Made by a program: the position numbers and the translations under genes. The notes beneath the pieces were generated by a model. That model was not told the origin of the DNA and searched no databases. It saw nothing but the letters and a program-made list of their open reading frames with translations. Below are positions 9,445-17,180 of a stretch of DNA of 64,000 nt, piece after piece; the first letter of the stretch is position 1; each line of letters opens with the position of its first letter. Origin of the DNA: Lactobacillus mulieris (lineage in GTDB: Bacteria; Bacillota; Bacilli; Lactobacillales; Lactobacillaceae); contig NZ_SDGL01000001.1 in NCBI RefSeq assembly GCF_007095465.1, forward strand, positions 1 to 64,000. The letters are read 5' to 3'.

Positions 9445-9552
9445 GTTCATATTTTAATTAAACAAAGCGAGGTTGAAAACTCATGGTAAAATTACGTTAA
9501 ACATCAATTCTCCAAAATGTCATAAGATATTTCTACAATATGAGGTACTTCA

Positions 9553-9684
9553 ATGAGCAAATTAAAGAAGAAAAATTTCAACCCAAGTAAATCAAAGATT
9601 CATGTTAAGCAAGCATTAAAAAATTATGCTGGCAAAAAGGGGAAAGCCATTCATAGACTAAATATCCCTAATAAATCCGCTTAA
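9553..9684 (+). CDS. Small lysine-rich protein, function unknown
   Basis: A 43-residue ORF with about a dozen lysines, starting MSKLKKKNFNPSKSK and ending IPNKSA. GAGG lies 8 nt before the ATG, and a strong terminator begins within 5 nt of the stop, so it ends a proper transcription unit starting at 9359. It has no signal peptide, no membrane segment, no double-glycine leader and no cysteine, so it does not look like a bacteriocin. The charge suggests nucleic-acid or ribosome binding (inference). It was not recognised as any named family. Confidence 0.55.
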   Translation: MSKLKKKNFNPSKSKIHVKQALKNYAGKKGKAIHRLNIPNKSA

Positions 9685-9687
9685 CTT

Positions 9688-9718
9688 AAAAGTGAGAGTT
9701 TTTCAACTCTCACTTTTT
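9688..9718. terminator. Bidirectional terminator after the small basic ORF and yxeA-like gene
   Basis: Arms AAAAGTGAGAGTT and AACTCTCACTTTTTTT with a short loop, placed between two convergent genes. Confidence 0.88.
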
Positions 9719-10051
9719 TTATTTTTGCTTAGCTTTTTCAAATTTTTCCTTGGAAATATAACTTATTTTTTCAACATACTGCCCTTTATGAGTAATTTCA
9801 ATATATTCTTTGCTATTATCATAGCCGCCAACTTCAGAAAGCTTATATGATAGATTCTCGCCAGTTTTTGGATTTATTGCTTGAACTTGATAATAATTTT
9901 GCGTTCCTTTCTTTACTTTGGCATAACTAGTAGTTTTCTGAATAAAAGGATTAAATCGATCTGTTTGTGGTGTATGAACAAAGAAAAATGCAAAAATCGC
10001 TACAACAATAACGCCTGTAACTGTTAACATAACTTTTTTAAACGTGCTCAT
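9719..10051 (-). CDS. YxeA-like (DUF1093-type) small exported or membrane-anchored protein
   Basis: A 110-residue protein with one N-terminal hydrophobic segment (about 7-26), then a small domain starting RFNPFIQKTTSYAKV, which resembles the YxeA family of Bacillus. It probably faces outside the membrane. Its ATG overlaps the stop of the ABC ATPase gene (ATGA). In Bacillus, YxeA-like proteins accompany peptide-responsive ABC transporters, matching this context. Role unknown; the family call rests on remembered sequence resemblance. Confidence 0.65.
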   Translation of the reverse strand: MSTFKKVMLTVTGVIVVAIFAFFFVHTPQTDRFNPFIQKTTSYAKVKKGTQNYYQVQAINPKTGENLSYKLSEVGGYDNSKEYIEITHKGQYVEKISYISKEKFEKAKQK

Positions 10052-10716
10052 TGTCCTTCTCCTTCATTTTTAATTAGTTTTATTTTCTTTTCTTGAACTT
10101 GAATAATATAATCACATTTTTTCCAAACTTGTGGATCGTGTGTTGCAACTAAAATAGTTGCATCAGAACCAAAGTCATTTAATAGGTGCTTTAAAATTAT
10201 TTGGGCATTATCTGGATCAAGTGAACCCGTTGGCTCATCAGCAAAAATAATTTTTGGCTTTTTCAAAATAATTCTCGCAAGTGCTAATCTTTGTTGCTCT
10301 CCACCACTTAACACAAAAACTTTTTGACTTAAATTTAAATAATCCAAATCAAGCAACTTAAGAACAGATTTCAATTTTTCTTGTGCCACTTTTTTAGATA
10401 TCTTTTGATTTGCAAGTCCAATTAATAAATTTTGTTCAACTGTATCTGTATCAATTAGTCCATAATTTTGAAAAATAAAGCCAAAGTAATCTTTACGGAA
10501 TTTAGCCAAATTTGCTTCCTTAACTACTTGGCCATCTATCTCAACTTGACCACTACTTGCACTTTCTAATCCGCCAATGATATTTAATAAAGTAGTCTTA
10601 CCTGAGCCACTTTTACCAATAATTGCATAACTCTTGCCAGCATGTAAATCAGCCGATACATTTACAAAGATTGAATGATTCCCAAAGCTTTTACTAATAT
10701 TTTTTAATTTAATCAT
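10048..10716 (-). CDS. ABC transporter ATP-binding protein, bacteriocin-export/immunity type
   Basis: A 222-residue ATPase with Walker A GKSGSGKTT, ABC signature LSGGEQQRLALAR and Walker B IIFADEPTGSLD; this type belongs to the MacB/LolD-like group that pairs with FtsX-like permeases. It lies 14 bp after the large membrane protein gene and overlaps the next gene by 4 nt. The trio resembles the lactococcin 972-type ABC systems annotated as bacteriocin export or immunity; no precursor peptide of that type is visible here. Confidence 0.85.
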   Translation of the reverse strand: MIKLKNISKSFGNHSIFVNVSADLHAGKSYAIIGKSGSGKTTLLNIIGGLESASSGQVEIDGQVVKEANLAKFRKDYFGFIFQNYGLIDTDTVEQNLLIGLANQKISKKVAQEKLKSVLKLLDLDYLNLSQKVFVLSGGEQQRLALARIILKKPKIIFADEPTGSLDPDNAQIILKHLLNDFGSDATILVATHDPQVWKKCDYIIQVQEKKIKLIKNEGEGQ

Positions 10717-10730
10717 TTTAATTACCGCCC

Positions 10731-12710
10731 TTAATTGCCATGGTTAATTGTTGTGAGTAAGCCTCGTTCAGCTCGCATCGCCAACACAATAATTGCACTC
10801 GTTTCCAAAATCAAATAGGCTATTAAGCCAAATATTAAGATCCAATTAATACCACAAAAAATTGCTACTAAGATTGCAACGCCAATATCAATTAATAAAT
10901 TAAAACTTGTAAATTTTAAAACTAAGTCATAATTTGATATGCCGAATACTTTTCTAATTGCCATCCGAGGACGTTCTTTTTGCAAAAATGAAGAAGCAAT
11001 AAAAATCATCAAGAAAAATAGCTGACCAATTGAAAGTACGATAGTAAGTGATAAAATTGTCAATTTCCTTGAAATTGTAATATTGAAGTTTGACAATCGT
11101 GTTTTAGCATCAGTAATCCCTACAATATAACTTTGCAATCCCAACTGACTGAGTTGTGTTTTTAATTTCTGCAAATTCTTAAACTGAATCATTCCTTTTG
11201 TCGCGCTAGAAAAATAGAAATCATTCGATAATAAACCCGAATCAACTATAAACACTGGATTAGTTGAAATAGAATCGCTAATTTCTTTACCTATTAAGTA
11301 ATTGAAAACTTGGCCAGGATTTTTAATCAAAATATATTCAAAATTGAGTTTTTGCCCTTTTCTTCCACTCAACTCTTGTTGAAAGCTAGTATAGTCGACC
11401 ACATTTTTCTTAATTTCAGATAATTTAGACTTATGAGTAATTGGGACAAATACATAAAGAGTCTTGGCTTGATAGCGTAGTTTATACAAGTCCTTCCCTG
11501 TTAAATCTTCTAATTTATTATATTTGAGGAAATTCTTATTAATAATTAATACATTTCCATTAGTAACATCAAAATTATTGCTTGCAGGATGATACTCCTG
11601 ATTGGTTCTACTAATAATTACATCTGAATTTTTAGCGACCAATTTTTTAGTTAAGTTACCCAATTTATCTTCTTCTGCCCTATCCTGTGGATCAACATAA
11701 CCATACTGGATAGTATAGCCACTGCCTCGACTAATCCACATATTCATAATATTCTGGTCGTCATGTAAATTTTTTACGCTTGAATATAATATAAATAAAT
11801 TAAAGAAGACCACTATTAGTAAAACTATCTTTAACAAGTAACTTACTGCAGTTAAAGCAGCAGAATATGTCTGTCCTTTAATTGCTGCACCTAACTTTGC
11901 TAACAGTAAAGGAAAATAAGATAGCAATTCTAATAACAGAGCAAAAATTAATAATACAAGTTCTAAAATTAGTCCATACTTTGCAAAAAAGATAATTCCT
12001 GTCAGGTTCATTTCCCAACTAGTAACCACGCCAAAAATGATTATCAAAGCACTTAGTATAATAGCAAAAGGCCGACTAATATCTAATAAATCCCTAACTA
12101 ATATTTTGAAAAAATTCCAACCATTAAGTCGTAAAATTGCATATTTTTTCAGATTTGCTACCTTTTCCATAACACTAACAGTAAAGAAAATTGCGAATAC
12201 GCTAATAAAAATCAAAAGATAATTTAGGATATTTTCATTGAAAAAAGCAACTTTCCAAAAATCATCCTTACCTACTTCAAATTTAAGGCCATAGTCCGTT
12301 AATTTAGATTGCAATTTAACAAATTCAGATGATGAAGCATTAGTATAGTATTCTCCTTTAAGATCTAACAATTCCACTTCCTTACTAGAAAACTGCTTCA
12401 CAGCACTATTTCGATAAAGTGAGGCATTATATGGTAAATCAGAGTTAAAAACATAGATTGATTTAGTTACTGAATTATTTATAGTATTTTGTCTAATTAA
12501 AGTTAGTTGGTAGTGGCCCTTTCGAGCCACCTTCTTTAGTTCAAAAAATACTTGTGCTTTATTGGCCTTCTGCTTATCGCCATATACTTTTATAACATTT
12601 TGCTCTCCTGGAATTGTTTCTAAATCGTATTGCCTAATTACAGTACTTAATAAAAAGAAAGCTACAATACTAATAATCGTAAACAAACTTAATTTAATTG
12701 TCTTGAACAT
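10731..12710 (-). CDS. Large membrane protein, DUF1430 / FtsX-like permease, bacteriocin-associated
   Basis: A 659-residue protein with an N-terminal membrane segment, an extracytoplasmic domain (about 30-160), a cluster of membrane helices (about 163-310), a second outside domain (about 315-540) and C-terminal helices (about 555-650). The halves resemble FtsX-type permeases, and the sequence resembles the family called bacteriocin-associated integral membrane protein. With the ATPase it would form a complex that exports, or protects against, a peptide. Its own promoter and a 12-bp palindrome lie upstream. Substrate unknown. Confidence 0.75.
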   Translation of the reverse strand: MFKTIKLSLFTIISIVAFFLLSTVIRQYDLETIPGEQNVIKVYGDKQKANKAQVFFELKKVARKGHYQLTLIRQNTINNSVTKSIYVFNSDLPYNASLYRNSAVKQFSSKEVELLDLKGEYYTNASSSEFVKLQSKLTDYGLKFEVGKDDFWKVAFFNENILNYLLIFISVFAIFFTVSVMEKVANLKKYAILRLNGWNFFKILVRDLLDISRPFAIILSALIIIFGVVTSWEMNLTGIIFFAKYGLILELVLLIFALLLELLSYFPLLLAKLGAAIKGQTYSAALTAVSYLLKIVLLIVVFFNLFILYSSVKNLHDDQNIMNMWISRGSGYTIQYGYVDPQDRAEEDKLGNLTKKLVAKNSDVIISRTNQEYHPASNNFDVTNGNVLIINKNFLKYNKLEDLTGKDLYKLRYQAKTLYVFVPITHKSKLSEIKKNVVDYTSFQQELSGRKGQKLNFEYILIKNPGQVFNYLIGKEISDSISTNPVFIVDSGLLSNDFYFSSATKGMIQFKNLQKLKTQLSQLGLQSYIVGITDAKTRLSNFNITISRKLTILSLTIVLSIGQLFFLMIFIASSFLQKERPRMAIRKVFGISNYDLVLKFTSFNLLIDIGVAILVAIFCGINWILIFGLIAYLILETSAIIVLAMRAERGLLTTINHGN

Positions 12711-12744
12711 GATTCTTCTCCCACATAACAGGCGATTTATTGTA

Positions 12745-12756
12745 ATATTGCAATAT
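12745..12756. promoter_or_regulatory. 12-bp perfect palindrome in the DUF1430-ABC leader
   Basis: ATATTGCAATAT reads the same on both strands. It lies at roughly +8 to +20 relative to the promoter at 12771-12799, a typical repressor position. The binding protein is unknown. Confidence 0.4.
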
Positions 12757-12770
12757 AACTGTATACTTAA

Positions 12771-12799
12771 ATTATATCTGAAGAATTAGTCTTTTTCAA
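12771..12799 (-). promoter_or_regulatory. Promoter of the DUF1430-ABC-YxeA operon
   Basis: On the minus strand -35 TTGAAA (12794-12799), 17-bp spacer and perfect -10 TATAAT (12771-12776). Confidence 0.8.
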
Positions 12800-12821
12800 A
12801 AAAACGCTTTCATGCAAAAAC

Positions 12822-12854
12822 AAAAAAAGACAGCTCTTTCGAGCTGCCTTTTTT
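12822..12854 (-). terminator. Terminator after rplS
   Basis: Arms AAAAAAGGCAGCTC and GAGCTGTCTTTTTTT on the minus strand with a 4-nt loop, 10 nt past the rplS stop. Confidence 0.9.
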
Positions 12855-12863
12855 AACGTGAGA

Positions 12864-13211
12864 TTAACGACGAACTTCACGAATTCTTGCTGCCTTACCG
12901 TGTAAGTTACGTAAGTAGTAAAGCTTAGCACGACGTACACGACCATGACGTACAACTTCTACCTTAGCAACACGTGGGTCGTTAACTGGGAAAGTACGTT
13001 CAACGCCGATACCTGAAGAAATCTTACGAACAGTGTAAGTTGCGCTGATACCAACGCCCTTCTTCTTAATTACAACACCTTCGAAAAGTTGGATACGTTC
13101 GTGAGTACCTTCAACAACACGTACGTGAACACGAACAGTGTCACCTGCGCGGAATGCAGGAATATCATCACGAAGTTGTTCCTTAGTCAATTCTTGAATT
13201 AATGGATCCAT
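12864..13211 (-). CDS. rplS: 50S ribosomal protein L19
   Basis: A 115-residue large-subunit protein near the 30S-50S interface. The sequence is typical from [16 protein letters not shown] to the arginine-rich C-terminus with AKLYYLRN. It is the last gene of the ffh-rpsP-rimM-trmD-rplS block and is separated from trmD by about 105 nt containing a structured leader. The ATG follows AGAAGGAG, and a strong terminator ends the unit. Confidence 0.97.
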   Translation of the reverse strand: MDPLIQELTKEQLRDDIPAFRAGDTVRVHVRVVEGTHERIQLFEGVVIKKKGVGISATYTVRKISSGIGVERTFPVNDPRVAKVEVVRHGRVRRAKLYYLRNLHGKAARIREVRR

Positions 13212-13231
13212 AATATATCTTCTCCTTCTAC

Positions 13232-13298
13232 GATATTCTTCAACAATACTCTTGCCAGCGGAATACCCATAACTTAATTACGTGGATACAAACACCAC
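13232..13298 (-). ncRNA. Structured leader upstream of rplS, L19-leader-like
   Basis: Two stems are visible on the minus strand: GTGG with CCAC (13282-13298), and GGTATTC with GAATATC (13232-13267, one G-U pair). The second lies just before the ribosome binding site. Firmicutes often carry an L19 autoregulatory leader at this position. The match to that family is by position and foldability only. Confidence 0.45.
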
Positions 13299-13317
13299 TC
13301 AGAATAGTTTAACAAGT

Positions 13318-14049
13318 CTAGTTCTTATTTTCAAGATCTAGCTTAATTTCAGTTAATAATTTACTTTCTTCTGGGGTAAATTCTCGAGTTTCTAATAAAT
13401 CTGGTCGCCTTAAAAGAGTATTTCGTAAAGCTTCTTTTAAACGCCATTCAGCAATTTTCCCATGATTCCCACTCATTAATACTTCCGGCACTTTCATTCC
13501 TTCAAATTCGGCAGGGCGTGTATATTGTGGGTATTCAAGTAAACCATGAGAAAAACTTTCTTCCACTGCAGAAGCTGAATTTCCTAAAACTCCCGGTAAA
13601 AGACGGACTGTTGCATCAATCATGCTCATAGTTGGCAATTCTCCACCAGTTAAAACATAATCACCAATTGAAACAACTTCATCGGCCATTTCATAAACTC
13701 TTTGATCAAAGCCTTCATAATGTCCACAAATAAATGTCAAATCTTGCTCTTCATCCGCCCAACGTTTAGCCATCTTTTGATTAAAAGTTTTCCCCTGTGG
13801 AGCAGTAATAATAACTTTTCCCTTTTTTTCAAGCGAATCAAGGGCTTTTTTTATTGGCATAATTTGCAAAACCATCCCAGCCCCACCACCATATGGAGTA
13901 TCGTCAACATGGTGGTGTACATCAGTAGTAAAATCACGGAAATTTACTAAATTTAAATCCCATTTTTTATCTTCAAGAGCACGGCCAAGCATAGAAACCT
14001 GTAATGGAGTAAACATATCTGGGAAAAGCGTCAATACATTAATCTTCAT
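13318..14049 (-). CDS. trmD: tRNA (guanine-37-N1)-methyltransferase
   Basis: Methylates G37 next to the anticodon and so prevents frameshifting. The 243-residue SPOUT-class enzyme shows the trefoil-knot segment [15 protein letters not shown] and the N-terminal [13 protein letters not shown]. Its start lies inside the 3' end of rimM (11-nt overlap), which indicates coupling. The sequence is typical. Confidence 0.97.
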   Translation of the reverse strand: MKINVLTLFPDMFTPLQVSMLGRALEDKKWDLNLVNFRDFTTDVHHHVDDTPYGGGAGMVLQIMPIKKALDSLEKKGKVIITAPQGKTFNQKMAKRWADEEQDLTFICGHYEGFDQRVYEMADEVVSIGDYVLTGGELPTMSMIDATVRLLPGVLGNSASAVEESFSHGLLEYPQYTRPAEFEGMKVPEVLMSGNHGKIAEWRLKEALRNTLLRRPDLLETREFTPEESKLLTEIKLDLENKN

Positions 14050-14551
14050 CGCGTAATCCCTCCATCAATTCTACTCTTACCTCTTCTTTATCCAAATTAA
14101 CACTCTTTACAAAACTTGGAACATATGGAAGCCAAAATGGTTTACCCACTTTAGGAGTTACTTGCCAAATATCATTAGCACCTGGGGCTTCAATATCAGT
14201 TACTTTACCAATCAATTCGTCAGTTTCATTATCTACTACTGATAAACCAATAATCTGGTGGTAATAATAATGACCTTCAGGTAATTGTTCTTGATCTTCT
14301 TCACTAATTACCAAAGTTTTACCAAATAAGCTTTCAGCTTCATTAATATCTTTAATTTCTTTAAAAGTAACCAGCCAAAATTGCTTAAATGGTCGTCCAC
14401 TTTCTACGGTTAATTGACGCATATCATCTTTTATAAAAAGCTTAACCCCTTCACAAAAGCGTTGCTCAGGAAAATCAGTAATTACCTTTACCTTTACTTC
14501 ACCTTTAAGTCCATGACTTGTTAAAACTTGGGCAACATCATAAAACTGCAT
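14039..14551 (-). CDS. rimM: 16S rRNA processing protein RimM
   Basis: Helps mature the 30S head and binds S19. The 170 residues have the N-terminal barrel (starting [18 protein letters not shown]) and the C-terminal PRC-barrel ending before [11 protein letters not shown], with the motif ANDIWQV. It is separated from rpsP by a terminator-like hairpin and overlaps trmD. Confidence 0.95.
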   Translation of the reverse strand: MQFYDVAQVLTSHGLKGEVKVKVITDFPEQRFCEGVKLFIKDDMRQLTVESGRPFKQFWLVTFKEIKDINEAESLFGKTLVISEEDQEQLPEGHYYYHQIIGLSVVDNETDELIGKVTDIEAPGANDIWQVTPKVGKPFWLPYVPSFVKSVNLDKEEVRVELMEGLRDED

Positions 14552-14574
14552 TAAAAAATCCTCATTCTAGCTAA

Positions 14575-14608
14575 TAAAAAAAGTTTGAAGCTCTCACTTC
14601 AAACTTTC
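14575..14608 (-). terminator. Terminator-like hairpin between rpsP and rimM
   Basis: On the minus strand AAAGTTTGAAG pairs with CTTCAAACTTTTTTT around a 7-nt loop. It would let S16 be made in excess over RimM, TrmD and L19, if some transcripts read through. Confidence 0.75.
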
Positions 14609-14621
14609 TAAGTAAATCTAA

Positions 14622-14894
14622 TTACTTGTTGTATTTTGCGTCGTGCAACTTTTGCATCAAGCCAGCACCTGAAAGAAGTGATCTAACAGTGTCTGATGGT
14701 TGTGCACCTTTTTGAAGCCATGCGAAAACTTTTTCTTCGTCAAGCTTTAATTCCTTAGGTTGTGAAACTGGGTTGTAGTAACCTACTTCTTCAATAAAAC
14801 GACCATCACGTGGAGCTCTTGAGTCAGCAACTACGATACGGTAGAAAGGCTTTCTCTTTGAACCCATACGACGCATACGAATTTTAACTGCCAT
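14622..14894 (-). CDS. rpsP: 30S ribosomal protein S16
   Basis: A 90-residue small-subunit protein with the expected N-terminus [21 protein letters not shown] and the [13 protein letters not shown] motif. It has its own promoter in the 90-nt gap after ffh. The ATG is 8 nt after AGGAGG. Confidence 0.97.
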   Translation of the reverse strand: MAVKIRMRRMGSKRKPFYRIVVADSRAPRDGRFIEEVGYYNPVSQPKELKLDEEKVFAWLQKGAQPSDTVRSLLSGAGLMQKLHDAKYNK

Positions 14895-14928
14895 AGTTTG
14901 AATTCCTCCTAATTAATTAACGATATAT

Positions 14929-14957
14929 AATATACCAAACAAAATAGAAGGTGTAAA
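14929..14957 (-). promoter_or_regulatory. rpsP promoter
   Basis: On the minus strand -35 TTTACA (14952-14957), 17-bp spacer and -10 TATATT (14929-14934), about 35 nt before the ATG. Confidence 0.7.
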
Positions 14958-14983
14958 GTATTTTTCCTTAACAGTTTAAATTT

Positions 14984-16411
14984 TTATGATTTAAATCTTT
15001 TAATGTGTTTTAGACGCTTCTTTTTACCTTTCTTAAATTGCTTACCCATACGGCGCATTGCAGCTTGAGCCATTGGTGAATCCATTCCTGGAAGTCCTGC
15101 CAAAGCCTTGGTATTACCACTAGTAATTTTTTGCATCATATCTTTTGATTGTTTAAATTGTTTAATCATCCGATTAACTTCCATAATTGGACGACCAGAA
15201 CCAGCGGCAATTCTCCGTCTTCTAGAAGGATTAAGCAAATCTGGATCTTGACGTTCTGCTTCAGTCATCGAGTAAACGATAGCTTTAGTATGAGCGATTT
15301 GCTTTTCATCAATTGAGAAATTTTTAAGTTGTGGATTATTAGCCATGCCTGGAATCATCTTCATAATTTGGTCAAGTGGGCCCATCTTTTGAACTTGTTC
15401 TAATTGATCAATAAAGTCATTAAAATCAAAAGTGTTTTCACGCATCTTTTGCGCAACTTTTTCTGCCTCTTTGGCATCGTAATCTCTCTGGGCTTTTTCA
15501 ATTAAGGTTAAAACATCCCCCATACCCAAAATTCTTGATGCCATTCTATCTGGGTAAAAACCTTCAAGCTCAGATAATTTTTCACCTTGACCAGTAAACA
15601 GAATCGGCTTGCCAGTAACTGCTCTAATTGAAAGAGCAGCACCACCACGAGTATCACCATCAAGTTTAGTTAAAATAACACCAGTAACATCTAAACGCTT
15701 ATCAAAAGTCTCAGCAACTTGTGCACCAACTTGACCAGTCATTGCATCAACAACTAAGACAATATTATCAGGCTTAGCTACTTCTTTAACTCGTTCTAAT
15801 TCTTCCATTAACGCTTCATCAATTTCAAGTCGACCAGCGGTATCGATTAAAACATAATCATTTTTAGCTTCCTTAGCTTGAGCTAAACCATCAGCCACAA
15901 TTTTAGCGACATCTTTTTCATCTTCACTAAACACAGGTACTGACAATTGATCACCAATTTGCTTTAACTGATCAATTGCTGCAGGACGGTAAATATCACC
16001 AGCAATCAATAAGGGACGAGCCTTTTCAGTATCCATTAAATACTTAGCTAATTTACCAACAGTAGTAGTTTTACCAGTACCTTGCAAACCAACCATCATA
16101 ATAATTGTTGGAATATGGGGAGCTTTGTTTAACTTGGCAGCTTCTTCTCCCATCATCTTAGTTAATTCATCATTAACAATCTTAATAATTTGTTGACCGG
16201 GAGTTAAACTACCTTGAACTTCTTGACCTAAAGCTCTTTCCTTAATTTTTTTAATAAAGTCTTTTACGACTTTAAAATTAACATCAGCTTCAAGTAAGGC
16301 AAGTCGAATTTCACGACTAGCAGCATTAATATCTGCTTCGCTAACCTTACCTTTCCCAGTTAAATTTTTTAATGCTTTTTGAATTCGCTCACTTAAATTT
16401 TCAAAAGCCAT
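14984..16411 (-). CDS. ffh: Signal recognition particle GTPase Ffh (SRP54)
   Basis: Binds signal sequences on nascent chains and, with the 4.5S/6S RNA, docks on FtsY. The 475 residues have the N domain, the G domain (GLQGTGKTTT, DTAGR, TKLDGDTRGG) and a methionine-rich M domain (about 310-460). The C-terminus is lysine-rich. It lies 4 bp after ylxM, the conserved partner that stimulates SRP GTPase activity. Its receptor ftsY is about 10 kb away in this window. Confidence 0.97.
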   Translation of the reverse strand: MAFENLSERIQKALKNLTGKGKVSEADINAASREIRLALLEADVNFKVVKDFIKKIKERALGQEVQGSLTPGQQIIKIVNDELTKMMGEEAAKLNKAPHIPTIIMMVGLQGTGKTTTVGKLAKYLMDTEKARPLLIAGDIYRPAAIDQLKQIGDQLSVPVFSEDEKDVAKIVADGLAQAKEAKNDYVLIDTAGRLEIDEALMEELERVKEVAKPDNIVLVVDAMTGQVGAQVAETFDKRLDVTGVILTKLDGDTRGGAALSIRAVTGKPILFTGQGEKLSELEGFYPDRMASRILGMGDVLTLIEKAQRDYDAKEAEKVAQKMRENTFDFNDFIDQLEQVQKMGPLDQIMKMIPGMANNPQLKNFSIDEKQIAHTKAIVYSMTEAERQDPDLLNPSRRRRIAAGSGRPIMEVNRMIKQFKQSKDMMQKITSGNTKALAGLPGMDSPMAQAAMRRMGKQFKKGKKKRLKHIKRFKS

Positions 16412-16415
16412 CTAA

Positions 16416-16751
16416 CTATTCTCCTCTAATTAATTTAATTAACTTAGTTAAGTTATCGTGACAAGCCTCTGGATTACTATTTAGCTCTTTTAAAGCCTTA
16501 CTAGCCAAATTTTCCATTTTAACGTAGTCACTCTTAAGGTGAAGCTTCTTTTCATAGTTTTCCAAGCTTTTACTAGATCTGCGTAAGTTATCATAAACAG
16601 CCTGACGCGAAACACCATGATTATCAGCAATTTCACCTAATGATAAATCATCATAATAATAATCTTCAAAATAGGCCTGTTGCCCTTTCGTTAATAACTG
16701 ACCATAAAAAGAATATAAATCAGCTAAATTTTCATTTTTTATAAGTTCCAT
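16416..16751 (-). CDS. ylxM: YlxM-like helix-turn-helix protein, SRP cofactor
   Basis: A 111-residue UPF0122-family protein with a sigma-like helix-turn-helix (SLGEIADNHGVSRQAVYDNLRR). Despite the DNA-binding look, YlxM homologues act on the SRP Ffh-FtsY GTPases. It is immediately upstream of ffh (4-bp gap), the conserved arrangement. Family call firm, mechanism from homologues. Confidence 0.92.
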   Translation of the reverse strand: MELIKNENLADLYSFYGQLLTKGQQAYFEDYYYDDLSLGEIADNHGVSRQAVYDNLRRSSKSLENYEKKLHLKSDYVKMENLASKALKELNSNPEACHDNLTKLIKLIRGE

Positions 16752-16784
16752 TTACTTCACCAATTCATAGTATACCAAAACAAA

Positions 16785-16808
16785 AAGCTACACTCCATGG
16801 TGTAGCTT
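16785..16808 (-). terminator. Terminator after the 77-residue membrane protein gene
   Basis: On the minus strand AAGCTACAC and GTGTAGCTTTTTG form a 9-bp stem around a 6-nt loop, 15 nt past the stop. Confidence 0.8.
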
Positions 16809-16822
16809 AATTCATAGATAAC

Positions 16823-17056
16823 TTACTTAATAAAGAAACAAAATACTGAAAACAAGATGAAGTCCCAAAGTGATTGTAAAAACACGAAATAAGGTTTCGT
16901 TTTAGCTATTTGACCTAATAAGAAATAACTTGGAACAACTGACAAAATTAAAAATATACCTGCAAATAAGATATTGGAATGAACCGTATTAAGCATCAAA
17001 AAAGTAAGTAAAATCATATTAAGAAGATGACCTACTTGATATTGATTTAAAGTCAT
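16823..17056 (-). CDS. Small hydrophobic membrane protein, unknown function
   Basis: A 77-residue protein starting MTLNQYQVGHLLN with two or three membrane segments (about 10-28, 30-50, 58-76) and a lysine at the C-terminus. The internal ATG is chosen because GAGGACGG lies about 8 nt upstream; the longer reading adds 17 hydrophilic residues with no ribosome binding site. It sits between the lanthipeptide islet boundary and ylxM, with its own terminator, and appears monocistronic. Immunity to the nearby lanthipeptide is conceivable but it lies just outside the repeats. Not recognised. Confidence 0.65.
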   Translation of the reverse strand: MTLNQYQVGHLLNMILLTFLMLNTVHSNILFAGIFLILSVVPSYFLLGQIAKTKPYFVFLQSLWDFILFSVFCFFIK

Positions 17057-17144
17057 ATTTATCACCGTCCTCTTTTTTGTAACCGCTTTTATAATATTAT
17101 TATACAAGATTAGATAAGAAAAAGCTTTTTAGATATCAAAAAAG

Positions 17145-17180
17145 GCGTAATATCAAGCTTTTAAGCTTGCTTACGCCTTT
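17145..17180 (-). repeat. 36-nt direct repeat and terminator, left copy
   Basis: Begins GCGTAATATCAAGC and ends TTGCTTACGCCTTT. Identical over 36 nt to 24180-24215 in the same orientation, with a further seven bases matching beyond one mismatch. The arms GCGTAA and TTACGC around nested AAGCTT repeats form a terminator hairpin that overlaps the stop codon of the second exporter gene. Confidence 0.9.

Larger units (their letters stand above)
9281..9552. other. Gene-poor stretch with a plus-strand promoter and mini-ORFs
   Basis: Between pcp and the small basic ORF. It contains the pcp upstream region, a plus-strand promoter (9359-9387), an 8-codon and a 5-codon ORF and about 110 nt of apparent leader. 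No RNA family was recognised in it. Confidence 0.6.

Noticed and set aside
9540-9590. A 16-codon ORF overlapping the start of the 43-residue protein in another frame
   Set aside because: No ribosome binding site; the overlapping frame has one and a terminator right after its stop.
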